Below are positions 8,147 through 16,804 of a DNA stretch of 35,959 bases, piece after piece (positions within the stretch are counted from its first letter, which is position 1; the number at the start of each line of letters is the position of its first letter). The position numbers were made by a program, and so were the translations under genes. The stretch is from an uncultured beta proteobacterium (GTDB taxonomy: Bacteria; Pseudomonadota; Gammaproteobacteria; Burkholderiales; Burkholderiaceae_C). The stretch lies in NCBI GenBank assembly GCA_903897925.1, contig CAIUDG010000074.1, positions 1 through 35,959 of the forward strand, read 5' to 3'. The notes beneath the pieces were generated by a model. The model was not told where the DNA came from. It did not search any database and saw only the letters and a program-made list of their open reading frames with translations.

Positions 8147-11092
8147 ATGAAAACATTGGTCATTGCCGAGAAGCCGTCCGTCGCCCAAGACATTGTGCGG
8201 GCGCTTAGCACCATAGCCGGCAAATTCGAAAAACATGAAGAGCATTTCGAAAACGATAGTTACGTTGTTTCCAGTGCGGTCGGCCACCTGGTGGAAATCC
8301 AGGCCCCGGAAGAATATGACGTCAAACGTGGCAAATGGAGTTTTGCCAACCTGCCGGTGATTCCGCCGCACTTTGATCTGAAGCCGGTCGACAAAACCAA
8401 AACCCGGCTCAACGCCGTGGTGCGCCTGGCCAAACGCAAAGACGTCGACAAAATCATCAACGCCTGCGACGCCGGACGCGAAGGGGAACTGATCTTCCGT
8501 CTGATCGAGCAATATGCCGGTGGCGCCAAGCCTCTGGGCAAGCCGGTGTCGCGCCTGTGGTTGCAAAGCATGACGCCGCAAGCCATTCGCGACGGCTTTG
8601 ACAACCTGCGCAGCGACAAGCAGATGCAGTCGCTGGCCGACGCCGCGCGCTGCCGCTCCGAAGCCGACTGGCTGGTCGGCATCAACGGCACCCGCGCCAT
8701 GACGGCCTTCAATTCACGCGACGGCGGCTTCTTCCTGACCACTGTGGGCCGGGTCCAGACGCCTACGCTGTCGGTGGTGGTGGAACGCGAAGAGCAAATT
8801 CGCAAATTCATCAGCCGCGACTACTGGGAAATCCACGCCGTCTTCAACGCCGAAGCCGGCACCTATCCGGCCAAGTGGTTTGATCCCCAATGGAAGAAAA
8901 ATCCGGACGACGCCGAACTCCGGGCCGACCGGCTCTGGAACCAGGCCGCCGCCCAGGCCATTGCCGAGGCCTCGTGTGGCCAGGCCGCCAGCGTCACCGA
9001 AGAAAGCAAGCCCACCACGCAGGCCTCGCCGCTGCTGTTTGACCTGACCTCGCTGCAGCGCGAGGCCAACGGCAAGTTTGGCTACAGCGCCAAAACCACA
9101 CTGTCGATCGCCCAGTCGCTGTACGAACGCCACAAAGCCCTGACCTACCCGCGTACCGACTCGCGCAATCTGCCAGAAGACTATGTGCCGGTGGTCAGGC
9201 AAACCTTCGAAATGCTGGCCGACAGCGGCATGCGCCACCTGGCGCCACACGCCGCACTGGCGCTGAAGAACAGCTATATCAAGCCGACCAAACGGGTGTT
9301 TGACAACGCCAAGGTCAGCGATCACTTTGCCATCATTCCCACACTGCAGGCGCCCAGCGGCCTGTCCGAAGCCGAACAAAAAGTCTACGACCTGGTGGTG
9401 CGCCGCTTCTTGGCGGTGTTTTATCCCAGCGCCGAATACCAGGTCACCACGCGCATCACCAAGGTCAGCGCGGCGGCCGCCACGCACTGCTTCAAGACGG
9501 AAGGCAAAGTTCTGGTGAAGCCCGGCTGGCTGGCGATCTATGGCAAAGAAGCTGCCGAAGAAGTTGCCGACGCCAAGGACGGCGACAAGGGCCAGAACCT
9601 GGTGCCGGTGCAGCCCGATGAAAAAGTCATCGGCAACCCGATCGACCCCAAGGGCCTGCGCACCAAACCGCCGGCACGCTATTCGGAAGCCACCTTGCTC
9701 GGCGCCATGGAGAGCGCCGGCAAATCGGTCGAAGACGACGAACTGCGCGAAGCCATGCAGGAAAAAGGCCTCGGCACTCCCGCCACCCGGTCCTCCATCA
9801 TTGAAGGCCTGATTGCCGAAAAATACATGCTGCGCGAAGGCCGCGAACTGATTCCAACCGCCAAGGCGTTCCAGCTCATGACCCTGCTGCGCGGCCTCGG
9901 CGTGGAAGAACTGTCCAAGGCCGAACTCACCGGCGAATGGGAATACAAGCTGGCGCAAATGGAACACGGCAAGCTGGCGCGCGCCACCTTCATGGCCGAA
10001 ATTGCGGCCATGACCGAACGCATGGTGAAGAAGGCCAAGGAATACGACCGCGACACCATTCCCGGTGACTACGCCACCCTGCAATCCCCCTGCCCCAACT
10101 GTGGCGGCGTGGTGAAGGAAAACTACCGCCGCTACACCTGCACCGGAAAATCCGGCAATGACGAAGGCTGTGGCTTCTCGTTTGGCAAATCGCCCGCCGG
10201 ACGCACCTTCGAGCTGGCCGAAGTCGAACAATTCCTGCGCGATCGCAAGATCGGCCCGCTGGACGGCTTCCGCTCCAAGGCCGGCTGGCCGTTCACGGCG
10301 GAAATGCTGATCAAGTTTGACGAAGAAACCAAGAACTACAAACTCGAGTTCGACTTCGGCGACGACAAGGCTGGCGAAGAAAGCGGCGAACTGCTGGACT
10401 TCACTGCCCAGGAATCGCTGGGCGCCTGCCCCAAATGCGGTGGCGCCGTGTTTGAACACGGCAAGAACTACGTCTGCAGCAAGTCGGTGCCAACCCACGC
10501 ACAGCCAACCCCAAGCTGCGATTTCAAAACCGGACAAATCATTTTGCAGCAGCCGATCGAACGCAGCCAGATGCAGAAATTGCTCAGCACCGGCAAGACC
10601 GACATGCTGGAAAAATTTGTCTCCATGCGCACGCGCCGTGCCTTCAAGGCCATGCTGGCCTGGGATGCCGACGCCGGCAAGGTGAACTTCGAATTCGCCC
10701 CAAGCAAATTCCCGCCACGCAAAACGGCGCCGCGGGCAACGCCGGCCAAGAGCGCAGTGGCCGCCGCCGGCGCCGCACCAGCAAAGAAAAAGGCCGCCAG
10801 CAAAACGGCCGCCAAGAGCGTCAGCAAAGCCCCCGCCAAAGCCAAGGCACCGCGCAAGGCTGCTGCCGGCATGCAGCCCAGCGCGGCACTCGCTGCGGTG
10901 ATTGGCAATGAGGCGGTGGCACGCCCGCAGGTGGTGAAAAAAATGTGGGACTACATCAAGGCCAACGGCCTGCAAGATGCCAAGGACAAGCGCACCATCA
11001 ACGCCGATGCCAAGTTGCTGGCGGTATTTGGCAAGCCCCAAGTCACCATGTTTGAACTCGCCGGCATCCTAGGCAAGCACCTCGCGCCATGA
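8147..11092 (+). CDS. topB: DNA topoisomerase III with Lys/Ala tail and C-terminal SWIB domain
   Basis: This 981-residue type IA topoisomerase cuts and passes single DNA strands. The Toprim domain is at the N-terminus (LVIAEKPSVAQDI; DAGREGE at 108-114). The catalytic tyrosine is Y334 in LTYPRTDSR. Two cysteine-rich zinc modules begin at C649 (CPNCGG) and C761 (CPKCGG). After them comes a Lys/Ala/Pro-rich segment of roughly 60 residues resembling histone H1 tails, then a SWIB/MDM2-like domain at about 908-981 (VVKKMWDYIKANGLQD; KRTINADAKL; MFELAGILGKHL). E. coli TopB is about 650 residues, so the C-terminal third is extra. The gene overlaps the CDF transporter by 4 bp (ATGA). The start ATG has no strong ribosome site. 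Confidence 0.97.
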   Translation: MKTLVIAEKPSVAQDIVRALSTIAGKFEKHEEHFENDSYVVSSAVGHLVEIQAPEEYDVKRGKWSFANLPVIPPHFDLKPVDKTKTRLNAVVRLAKRKDVDKIINACDAGREGELIFRLIEQYAGGAKPLGKPVSRLWLQSMTPQAIRDGFDNLRSDKQMQSLADAARCRSEADWLVGINGTRAMTAFNSRDGGFFLTTVGRVQTPTLSVVVEREEQIRKFISRDYWEIHAVFNAEAGTYPAKWFDPQWKKNPDDAELRADRLWNQAAAQAIAEASCGQAASVTEESKPTTQASPLLFDLTSLQREANGKFGYSAKTTLSIAQSLYERHKALTYPRTDSRNLPEDYVPVVRQTFEMLADSGMRHLAPHAALALKNSYIKPTKRVFDNAKVSDHFAIIPTLQAPSGLSEAEQKVYDLVVRRFLAVFYPSAEYQVTTRITKVSAAAATHCFKTEGKVLVKPGWLAIYGKEAAEEVADAKDGDKGQNLVPVQPDEKVIGNPIDPKGLRTKPPARYSEATLLGAMESAGKSVEDDELREAMQEKGLGTPATRSSIIEGLIAEKYMLREGRELIPTAKAFQLMTLLRGLGVEELSKAELTGEWEYKLAQMEHGKLARATFMAEIAAMTERMVKKAKEYDRDTIPGDYATLQSPCPNCGGVVKENYRRYTCTGKSGNDEGCGFSFGKSPAGRTFELAEVEQFLRDRKIGPLDGFRSKAGWPFTAEMLIKFDEETKNYKLEFDFGDDKAGEESGELLDFTAQESLGACPKCGGAVFEHGKNYVCSKSVPTHAQPTPSCDFKTGQIILQQPIERSQMQKLLSTGKTDMLEKFVSMRTRRAFKAMLAWDADAGKVNFEFAPSKFPPRKTAPRATPAKSAVAAAGAAPAKKKAASKTAAKSVSKAPAKAKAPRKAAAGMQPSAALAAVIGNEAVARPQVVKKMWDYIKANGLQDAKDKRTINADAKLLAVFGKPQVTMFELAGILGKHLAP

Positions 11093-12072
11093 ACTTCAGC
11101 GTCCACGACGACGACTCCGAGCACGCCACCCACACCCCGGCCCAGCGTGCCGCCGCCGCGGCGCGCAGCACCTGGGTCAGTGTGGTGGTGAATTTGCTGC
11201 TGTCGATGACCCAGGTCGTGGTCGGCCTGATTGCCAGGTCACAGGCGCTGGTGGCCGACGGGGTGCACTCCTTGTCCGACCTGGTGGCCGACTTCGTGGT
11301 GCTGTTTGCCAGCCACCACGCGAAAAAAGACGCCGACCAGGACCATCCCTATGGCCACCACCGCTTTGAAACCGCCGCCTCGCTGCTGCTCGGCGCGCTG
11401 CTGCTGGCGGTCAGTTTCGGCATGATCTGGAGCGCCGTGCAAAAAGTCGAGTCACCGAACACGATTGCCAGCGTGCATGCTTCAGCCCTCTGGGTGGCGC
11501 TGGCCGCCATTGCCCTGAAGGAATCGCTGTTTCGTTACATGCTGCGCGTTGCCAAATCGGTCAAGTCAAGCATGCTGGTGGCAAATGCCTGGCATGCACG
11601 TTCGGATGCGGCGTCTTCGCTGGTGGTCAGCCTGGGCCTGATCGGCAACATGCTGGGCTATCCGCTGCTCGACCCGATTGCGGCCCTGATTGTCGGCTTC
11701 ATGGTCGGCAAAATGGGCTGGAATTTCGGCTGGGACGCATTGCACGACCTGATGGACCGTGCCGTCGATGAACAAGAAGTCCAGGCGATCCGGAAAACCC
11801 TGCAGGCGACACCCGGCGTCGCCGGTGTGCATGACGTGCGAACCCGCAAAATGGGCGACATGATCGTGGTCGACGCGCACATTGAGGTCGACGCACGCCT
11901 CACGGTGGAAGCCGGCCACAACATCGCCGTAGCGGCGCGCCAGGCCGTCATGCAACACCACCGGGTGCTCGATCTGATGACCCATGTGGACCCGGCCCAG
12001 CGCCCCGATGCCGACCACGACGGCAGCGGCCTGGCGCACGACATCACGCCGCTGAGCGCAAGCCCGCACTAA
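11089..12072 (+). CDS. Cation diffusion facilitator (CDF) metal transporter
   Basis: The 327-residue protein is a predicted inner-membrane divalent-metal/proton antiporter that exports metals such as zinc or iron. The transport site is visible as HxxxD in TM2 (H60-D64 in DGVHSLSD) and HxxxD in TM5 (H169-D173 in HARSDAASS). DHPYGHHRFE follows TM2, as in FieF-like proteins. A cytoplasmic metal-binding ferredoxin-like domain follows (VHDVRTRKMGDMIVVDAHIEVD) and ends in a His/Asp-rich tail. The start overlaps the topB stop by ATGA, indicating translational coupling. The stop is 3 bp from the convergent mutarotase-like gene. The exact metal cannot be assigned. Confidence 0.94.
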   Translation: MNFSVHDDDSEHATHTPAQRAAAAARSTWVSVVVNLLLSMTQVVVGLIARSQALVADGVHSLSDLVADFVVLFASHHAKKDADQDHPYGHHRFETAASLLLGALLLAVSFGMIWSAVQKVESPNTIASVHASALWVALAAIALKESLFRYMLRVAKSVKSSMLVANAWHARSDAASSLVVSLGLIGNMLGYPLLDPIAALIVGFMVGKMGWNFGWDALHDLMDRAVDEQEVQAIRKTLQATPGVAGVHDVRTRKMGDMIVVDAHIEVDARLTVEAGHNIAVAARQAVMQHHRVLDLMTHVDPAQRPDADHDGSGLAHDITPLSASPH

Positions 12073-12075
12073 CGC

Positions 12076-12861
12076 CTAAAGCGGCGGCTGCGCGTTCCAG
12101 CGCATGCGCTGGGTGCCGAGCCATTGCGAGCCCGGCGCCAGCGCGGTGCTCTGGCACCGGGTCGCCGCATCAAAACACACCAGTCCCGCGCCTTGCGCGA
12201 CGCCGGCCCGCAGCGCACCGCGGTCCTGCTGCAGCCACGGACTCCACAGGGCCACGTCGGCAAAGCCGCCGGCGCTGAGTTCAAGCTGGCCATCCGCACA
12301 GGGCAGGGACACCGCCCCCGGCGCCGCCGTCCAGCGCCCGGCGCTTGCCGAAACCTGCCGGAAGCAAGGCTGCATCGCGGCACTGAACTGCAGCGCTTGC
12401 TGGCCCAGGTTGACCACTTTCAACGCCACCAGCAGTTGCGGTGAATGCAGCACCATGTCCAGATAACAAGCCACTTCATGGGGCCTGGATGCGTTGCCCG
12501 CCGACGGACTGTGCAAGCACAAACTCAAATGCGGCACACCCCGATGGAACCAGGCATCGTGCACCCGCCAATCGGCGTGTTGCGTGCCGCTCAGGTAGGC
12601 CAGCGGACCGTCCTGCGCCTGGTGCGGCAACCGCAGCGACAAACCACCGCAACGCAAACGCAAGGCCGAACCCCAGGGCAAGGCCCCGGCATGCAGCATT
12701 TCACGCCCCTGGGCGTTGACCCAGGACACCAACTGGCCACCGCGCAGCAACACCGTCGCGCTGTCACTGGCCGGGCCAATCAGGCGCATGGCCAGACTGC
12801 CGGCATGCGTCAGATGCTGGATATCGACCGTACGGGACCTGGCGGTGTTGGTAGGACTCAT
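12076..12861 (-). CDS. Divergent aldose-1-epimerase / YeaD-like protein
   Basis: The 261-residue protein looks like a galactose-mutarotase-fold member near the D-hexose-6-phosphate epimerase (YeaD) group: an all-beta pattern, an early VLLRGGQLVSWV segment, and VALWSPW near residue 206, comparable with the VVWNP motif of YeaD. The family's HGFAR catalytic motif is not recognisable; the matching place reads YLSGTQHADWRV, so activity is uncertain. The start is the ATG at 12861, because AGGAG lies 9 bp upstream; a GTG at 12879 would place that site inside the gene. It is convergent with the CDF gene and divergent from the response regulator downstream. Confidence 0.6.
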   Translation of the reverse strand: MSPTNTARSRTVDIQHLTHAGSLAMRLIGPASDSATVLLRGGQLVSWVNAQGREMLHAGALPWGSALRLRCGGLSLRLPHQAQDGPLAYLSGTQHADWRVHDAWFHRGVPHLSLCLHSPSAGNASRPHEVACYLDMVLHSPQLLVALKVVNLGQQALQFSAAMQPCFRQVSASAGRWTAAPGAVSLPCADGQLELSAGGFADVALWSPWLQQDRGALRAGVAQGAGLVCFDAATRCQSTALAPGSQWLGTQRMRWNAQPPL

Positions 12862-13021
12862 GGATCCGGGCTCCTGCACTGATGGTGGATGGAAATGCGC
12901 GCTTCAATACATTGCTCCTTTGGCGGCAAGGCCAAGAGTATGCTGTCCCGGAGCCCTACTCAAGCCCCCCACAAAACACCGCACAGATAACGCAAGCTAT
13001 TGATTTAATTAGTTATTTTCA

Positions 13022-13043
13022 AATTTCCAGAACTCCGGAAATT
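13022..13043. promoter_or_regulatory. Inverted repeat in the leader of the second two-component operon
   Basis: AATTTCC (13022-13028) and GGAAATT (13037-13043) form a perfect 7-bp inverted repeat around 8 bp. It lies at the edge of a markedly AT-rich patch (about 12995-13045), 140 bp upstream of the response regulator start. Form and place fit an operator. Which protein binds is unknown; autoregulation by the downstream regulator is one possibility. The rest of the 321-bp gap (12862-13182) shows only this, the hairpin at 13083 and no open frame of note. Confidence 0.45.
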
Positions 13044-13082
13044 ACGCTTCCTTACGCACCCGGACACGCCCCTCCCGAGACC

Positions 13083-13106
13083 GAATGCGCCACTTCTGGC
13101 GCATTC
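13083..13106 (+). other. Perfect 10-bp hairpin in the response-regulator leader
   Basis: GAATGCGCCA (13083-13092) and TGGCGCATTC (13097-13106) are perfectly complementary around the 4-nt loop CTTC. There is no T-run after it, so it is not a standard terminator on the plus strand. It is 77 bp before the response regulator ATG and would fold in the mRNA leader or serve as a palindromic site. Confidence 0.6.
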
Positions 13107-13182
13107 ATACAGAACATTACAAGTCGACAGGAAACGAAAGCCATTCGCCTTGCCCAACCCAGAATTCCGAGCGCACCGCCCC

Positions 13183-13902
13183 ATGAGCCGCACCATACTT
13201 ATCGTCGACGATGACCAAAAGACCCGCAATCTGCTGAAAACCTATCTGGAAAAGCACCAGTTCGTCGTGCGCAGCGTGCACGACGGCGCCAGCTTTATGG
13301 CGGAGTTCGAGCGCATCCGGGACACACTGTGCCTGGTCATTCTGGACGTCATGCTGCCCGATACCGATGGCTTCACGCTGTGCCGCGAAGTCCGCCAACA
13401 GTGCGCCATCCCGATCATCATGCTGACTGCCAGTGCCGATGACACCGACCGCATCGTTGGCCTGGAACTCGGCGCCGATGACTACATTGCCAAGCCCTAC
13501 AACCCGCGCGAACTGCTGGCGCGCATCAAAGCGATCCAGCGCCGCATGCAGGCCAGCACGCCGGCCGGCATGCCGCGCTACCTGAAGTTTTCCGGCTTTA
13601 CCATGGACCTGGTCGAGCGGCGCCTGAACGACCGGCACGGCGCGCGCGTACTCCTCACCAGCATGGACTTCAATTTGCTGCGTCTGTTTGTCGAACACGC
13701 CGGCGTCACACTGGACCGTGGCCGCCTGATGGAGCAAACCCGTGGACGTGACCTCGGTCCGCTGGACCGCTCCCTGGATGTGCAGATCAGCCGGCTGCGC
13801 CAGCGTCTGCAGGACGACGGCAAACAACCCGATCTGATCAAGACAGTGCGCGGCGCCGGCTATGTGCTGTCCAGCGACGTCAGTGCCGTGAACGATGGCT
13901 GA
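13183..13902 (+). CDS. OmpR-family response regulator heading the pilus-tip block
   Basis: This 239-residue regulator has a receiver domain with D10-D11, phosphoacceptor D55 in VILDVMLPD, and K104 in AKPY, then a winged-helix C-terminus ending TVRGAGYVL. It is a DNA-binding transcription factor of the OmpR class. The ATG at 13183 aligns with the usual start (MSRTILIVDDD); a TTG 33 bp upstream is less likely. The last 8 bp overlap the kinase gene, so the two are co-expressed. It lies directly upstream of the first minor-pilin operon on the same strand, with only 41 bp to 107 bp between the kinase stop and the possible pilV starts. Control of the pilus-tip genes is therefore a reasonable inference, not shown. 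Confidence 0.95.
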   Translation: MSRTILIVDDDQKTRNLLKTYLEKHQFVVRSVHDGASFMAEFERIRDTLCLVILDVMLPDTDGFTLCREVRQQCAIPIIMLTASADDTDRIVGLELGADDYIAKPYNPRELLARIKAIQRRMQASTPAGMPRYLKFSGFTMDLVERRLNDRHGARVLLTSMDFNLLRLFVEHAGVTLDRGRLMEQTRGRDLGPLDRSLDVQISRLRQRLQDDGKQPDLIKTVRGAGYVLSSDVSAVNDG

Positions 13903-15373
13903 ATCCGGGCGCTGGCGACTGCGGGTCTGGCCGGACAGCCTGCTCGGACGGATCACCCTGGTGATGGCGCTCGGCGTGGTCAGCGCCCAGCTGGTTGGCT
14001 CGGCGCTGTGGGCACGCCAGCAACGCGCCATCGAACACAGCGAAGTGCTCTGGACCAGCCGCCAGCTGGCGCGCAATGCGGCCGACACCATCCGCCATTT
14101 TTCCAGCATGCCGGCAGCCCAACGACAGCACCTGATCGCGCAATTTCAGCCCATTGGCGGCAGCCACTTTTTTATCCACTTCAACCGCGCGCTGGTACCG
14201 CTGACGCCAGTGCGCGACACGCCCTGGACCGACACCGTTGCCGAACTGGTGCGCCAGGACCTGCGCAGCTACCTCGACGCAGCGCAGATGCCCCAGGTGG
14301 CGTTTGCCCTGCCGCAGACGCTGCACGTGTTCGAGGATGCACCACAAGCCGGTGAATCGGCACCGACCGGGCATGCCGCCACGCCGATGCCGCGCCCCAG
14401 CCCGGCACCGATGCTGGTCATCCAATACGAACTGGAAAGTGGCCACTGGCTGTACCTGGCCTGCGCCATGGCCATGGCCAACGCCTATTTCCTGGGCCAC
14501 GCCGATCCATTTGGCTCCAGCCGGATCACCTGGCAACTGGTGACACTGCTGATCGTGTTGTTGCCGACCTTGCTGCTGCTGCGCGGCCTGATCCGGCCGC
14601 TGGACCGCATCGCCAGCGCCGCCAAAGCCTTCGGCAGCGCCAGCACCCCCGAGCCGATCGCCGAAACCGGCACCGCCGAACTGCGCCGCACGGCACACGC
14701 CTTCAATGAAATGCTGGCCCGCATCCAGGGCTATCTGGTCGATCGCGAGCGCCTCTTCATTGGCATCTCGCACAGCCTGAAGACGCCCATCATGCGCCTG
14801 AAGCTGCGCACCGAACTGCTCGATGACGACGCACTGCGTGCCGAGTTCCACGAAGACCTGGACGACCTGGACGCCATGGTGCAGTCGGCATTGCAAAGCC
14901 TGCGCGACACCGACATCTATGAAAACCTGATTGCCGTGCGCCTGGATACCTTGCTGGCGCGCCTGGTGAAGCGACCGATCTATCCGGATGCCAGCATCAG
15001 CTTCAGCAGCTTGGCGATTCAGGTCCAGGGCAAGCCACTGGCCCTGGAGCGCGCCTTTGGCAACCTGCTCGACAACGCCGTGCTGTACGGACAGCGGGTG
15101 CAAGTCCGGCTCAGTCGCCTGGGCCAGCTGGCACAGGTTGAAATCCGTGATTTTGGCCCCGGCATTCCGGCCGCCTCCATGGCCGCCGCATTCGAGCCGC
15201 ACATGCGGCTGAACCACGGCAAAACCAGCCACCAGGCCGGCACCGGCCTGGGGCTGGGCATTGCGCGCAACATCGTGCAAGCCCATGGCGGCGAAATTCG
15301 GCTGCACAACCACGCCGAAGCCGGCCTGGTGGTCACGGTGCTGCTGCCGGCCATGCCAGCCCCATGCGACTAG
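13895..15373 (+). CDS. EnvZ-type sensor histidine kinase
   Basis: The 492-residue kinase overlaps its regulator by 8 bp. One transmembrane helix lies at about residues 18-40, a periplasmic region of ~165 residues with a Pro-rich stretch (about 150-173) follows, and a second helix lies at about 212-232. After a HAMP-type linker comes the H-box FIGISHSLKTPIMRLKL with phosphoacceptor H293. The ATPase domain has the N-box FGNLLDNAVLYG, the G1 box DFGPGIP and the G2 box GTGLGLGIA. All catalytic boxes are intact, so it should phosphorylate the regulator at 13183. The signal sensed is unknown. The first pilus gene follows on the same strand with no terminator-like structure between. Confidence 0.94.
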   Translation: MAESGRWRLRVWPDSLLGRITLVMALGVVSAQLVGSALWARQQRAIEHSEVLWTSRQLARNAADTIRHFSSMPAAQRQHLIAQFQPIGGSHFFIHFNRALVPLTPVRDTPWTDTVAELVRQDLRSYLDAAQMPQVAFALPQTLHVFEDAPQAGESAPTGHAATPMPRPSPAPMLVIQYELESGHWLYLACAMAMANAYFLGHADPFGSSRITWQLVTLLIVLLPTLLLLRGLIRPLDRIASAAKAFGSASTPEPIAETGTAELRRTAHAFNEMLARIQGYLVDRERLFIGISHSLKTPIMRLKLRTELLDDDALRAEFHEDLDDLDAMVQSALQSLRDTDIYENLIAVRLDTLLARLVKRPIYPDASISFSSLAIQVQGKPLALERAFGNLLDNAVLYGQRVQVRLSRLGQLAQVEIRDFGPGIPAASMAAAFEPHMRLNHGKTSHQAGTGLGLGIARNIVQAHGGEIRLHNHAEAGLVVTVLLPAMPAPCD

Positions 15374-15480
15374 ACATTCTGAGGAGCAAAACTGTCCAGG
15401 GTTGACAGAAAGGCGTGAAGCGGGTCGCGCAAGTCCGGATAGTTATGCCTCCGTGCCACTTTGCCGCCGCAACGCCAGCC

Positions 15481-16017
15481 ATGCACCGCTTTCTTCGCTC
15501 TGCTTCGCACCAGCCTCTCCGGCAGCGTGGCTGGACCCTGCTCGACGCACTGGTAGCGCTCACGGTGCTGAGCCTGGGCATCATGGCCCTGGCCCGGCTG
15601 CAGTTGCAGCTGCAGGTGCATGGCCGCAGCGCCATGCACCGCGCCCACGCGCTGCACCTGATCGCCGATCTGCACAACCGCATGCTGCTGAATCAAGACG
15701 CAGCGCAAGCACGTGCCTACGTCCTGCGATGGGATGAAACCGTAGCCGCCAGCGACTGCGAGCGCCGCTCCTGCAGCGGCCCCCAGCTGGCCCAAGCCGA
15801 CCTCCAGCGCTGGGTTCAGCAGGTGCGCAACACCCTGCCCAACGGCAATGCACGCATCTTTCACCTTCCCGACAACCCGCGCCAGATCGGCATACAGGTG
15901 GCCTGGGCCCACCAGGAAGCCGTGGCCTGGCCCAGCGCCAGCAGCCCGGCTGGCACCAGCAGCGGCAACGCCTGCCCCACCAACACACTCTGCCAGCTCA
16001 GCTATGTCGAAATCTAG
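15481..16017 (+). CDS. pilV: Type IV pilus minor pilin PilV-like (tip set 1)
   Basis: This is a class III-signal prepilin of about 178 residues: a short basic leader MHRFLRSASHQPLRQRG, cleavage after G17, then a hydrophobic helix WTLLDALVALTVLSLGIMAL. Its place before pilW-pilX-pilY1 and the helix ending LGIMALARLQ match PilV. Mature residue 1 is Trp instead of Phe and residue 5 is Asp instead of Glu. The C-terminal region has cysteine pairs (CERRSC, and CPTNTLC near the end). I use the ATG at 15481; an ATG at 15445 and a GTG at 15415 are in frame. The gene overlaps pilW by 14 bp. PilV is part of the minor-pilin complex that starts pilus assembly and holds PilY1. Confidence 0.82.
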   Translation: MHRFLRSASHQPLRQRGWTLLDALVALTVLSLGIMALARLQLQLQVHGRSAMHRAHALHLIADLHNRMLLNQDAAQARAYVLRWDETVAASDCERRSCSGPQLAQADLQRWVQQVRNTLPNGNARIFHLPDNPRQIGIQVAWAHQEAVAWPSASSPAGTSSGNACPTNTLCQLSYVEI

Positions 16018-16804
16018 CCCTCCCTGGCGGCGCCAGCCACAGCGCCTGCGCGGCGCGTCGCTGACCGAAATGATGGTCGGGCTGGCGCTCGGCCTGCTGG
16101 TGCTGCTGGTAGCGCTCAGCAGCCTGGCGGCAACCCAGCTCAGCACATACGCCCTGCTTGACAGCGTGCGCCTGCAGCAAAAGGCCGAAGACCTGTTGCA
16201 CAACATCGGCACACAAGTGGCACAGGCGGGCGCCATCCAGCTGCTTGATAGCGCCAACAACAGCGGACAGGTCTTCTTCAGCAGTGCCTATGGCGGCTAC
16301 GACCCGGCGGTCACCCAGTCCCAGGGGCGGCGCTATGCCGTCCATGGTGTCGACCATCCAGGTGGCGGCAGCGACACCCTGCGCGTCAGCAATGAAGACA
16401 ATCGCAACCGGCGCGACTGCCTCGGTGTGCTCCCGGCTGGCCGGCTGCGCAGCGACCGGATTGATAGCCAATACCGTGTCAACGCCACCTCGCTGCAATG
16501 TCTGGGCAACGGCGCCCCCAGGCCACAACCGCTGGCCGACGGCGTCGAAGACTTTCAGTTGCGCTACGGCATCCGCAGCGGCACCGGAGCGGCAACGCGG
16601 TTTGCCTTCTTCGACGCCAATCAACTGAGCGACTGGAGCAGCATCCAGTCCGTCTCGGTCTGTCTGCAACTGGTCGGCGAAAGCCGCGGCCACGCCGCGC
16701 CGGCGACACCACTGATCGATTGCCACGGACAGCCGCTGGACCACGACGGGCGCATGCGCCGGGTTTACCAGCGCAGCTTCAGTGTGCGCAATGCGCTGCC
16801 ATGA
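16004..16804 (+). CDS. pilW: Type IV pilus minor pilin PilW-like (tip set 1)
   Basis: The 266-residue prepilin has a basic leader MSKSSPPWRRQPQRLRG, cleavage after G17, then ASLTEMMVGLALGLLVLLVA with Glu at mature position 5. The +1 residue is Ala. A helix (LQQKAEDLLHNIGTQVAQAGAIQLL) and a beta-rich domain follow, with ADGVEDFQLRYGI, the hallmark segment of PilW proteins, near residues 171-183. The ATG at 16004 lies inside the end of pilV (14-bp overlap), and the stop overlaps pilX by ATGA. The open frame reaching back to 15848 is an out-of-frame read of pilV and is excluded. PilW is a core tip minor pilin, comparable with GspJ. Confidence 0.88.
   Translation: MSKSSPPWRRQPQRLRGASLTEMMVGLALGLLVLLVALSSLAATQLSTYALLDSVRLQQKAEDLLHNIGTQVAQAGAIQLLDSANNSGQVFFSSAYGGYDPAVTQSQGRRYAVHGVDHPGGGSDTLRVSNEDNRNRRDCLGVLPAGRLRSDRIDSQYRVNATSLQCLGNGAPRPQPLADGVEDFQLRYGIRSGTGAATRFAFFDANQLSDWSSIQSVSVCLQLVGESRGHAAPATPLIDCHGQPLDHDGRMRRVYQRSFSVRNALP

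Noticed and set aside
8045..8581. Upstream extension of the SET-domain frame
   Set aside because: It runs through the topB promoter and start on the opposite strand; the SET domain begins only after about 8000, so the extension is not coding.
8714..11041. 775-codon open frame on the minus strand
   Set aside because: It is fully antisense to topB, whose motifs are intact, and its translation is low-complexity Gly/Phe/His-rich shadow sequence of a GC-rich gene.
13880..15313. 477-codon open frame on the minus strand
   Set aside because: It is antisense to the EnvZ-type kinase; its composition (Gln/Gly/Ala/Val) is typical of a codon-bias shadow.
15402..15407. TTGACA as a -35 element for tip set 1
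   Set aside because: At 17-bp spacing the -10 position reads TCGCGC, which is not promoter-like; no better hexamer is at 16 or 18 bp.
15392..15408. LexA-like CTGT...ACAG before pilV of set 1
   Set aside because: The spacer is 9 bp instead of 8, which breaks the LexA geometry.
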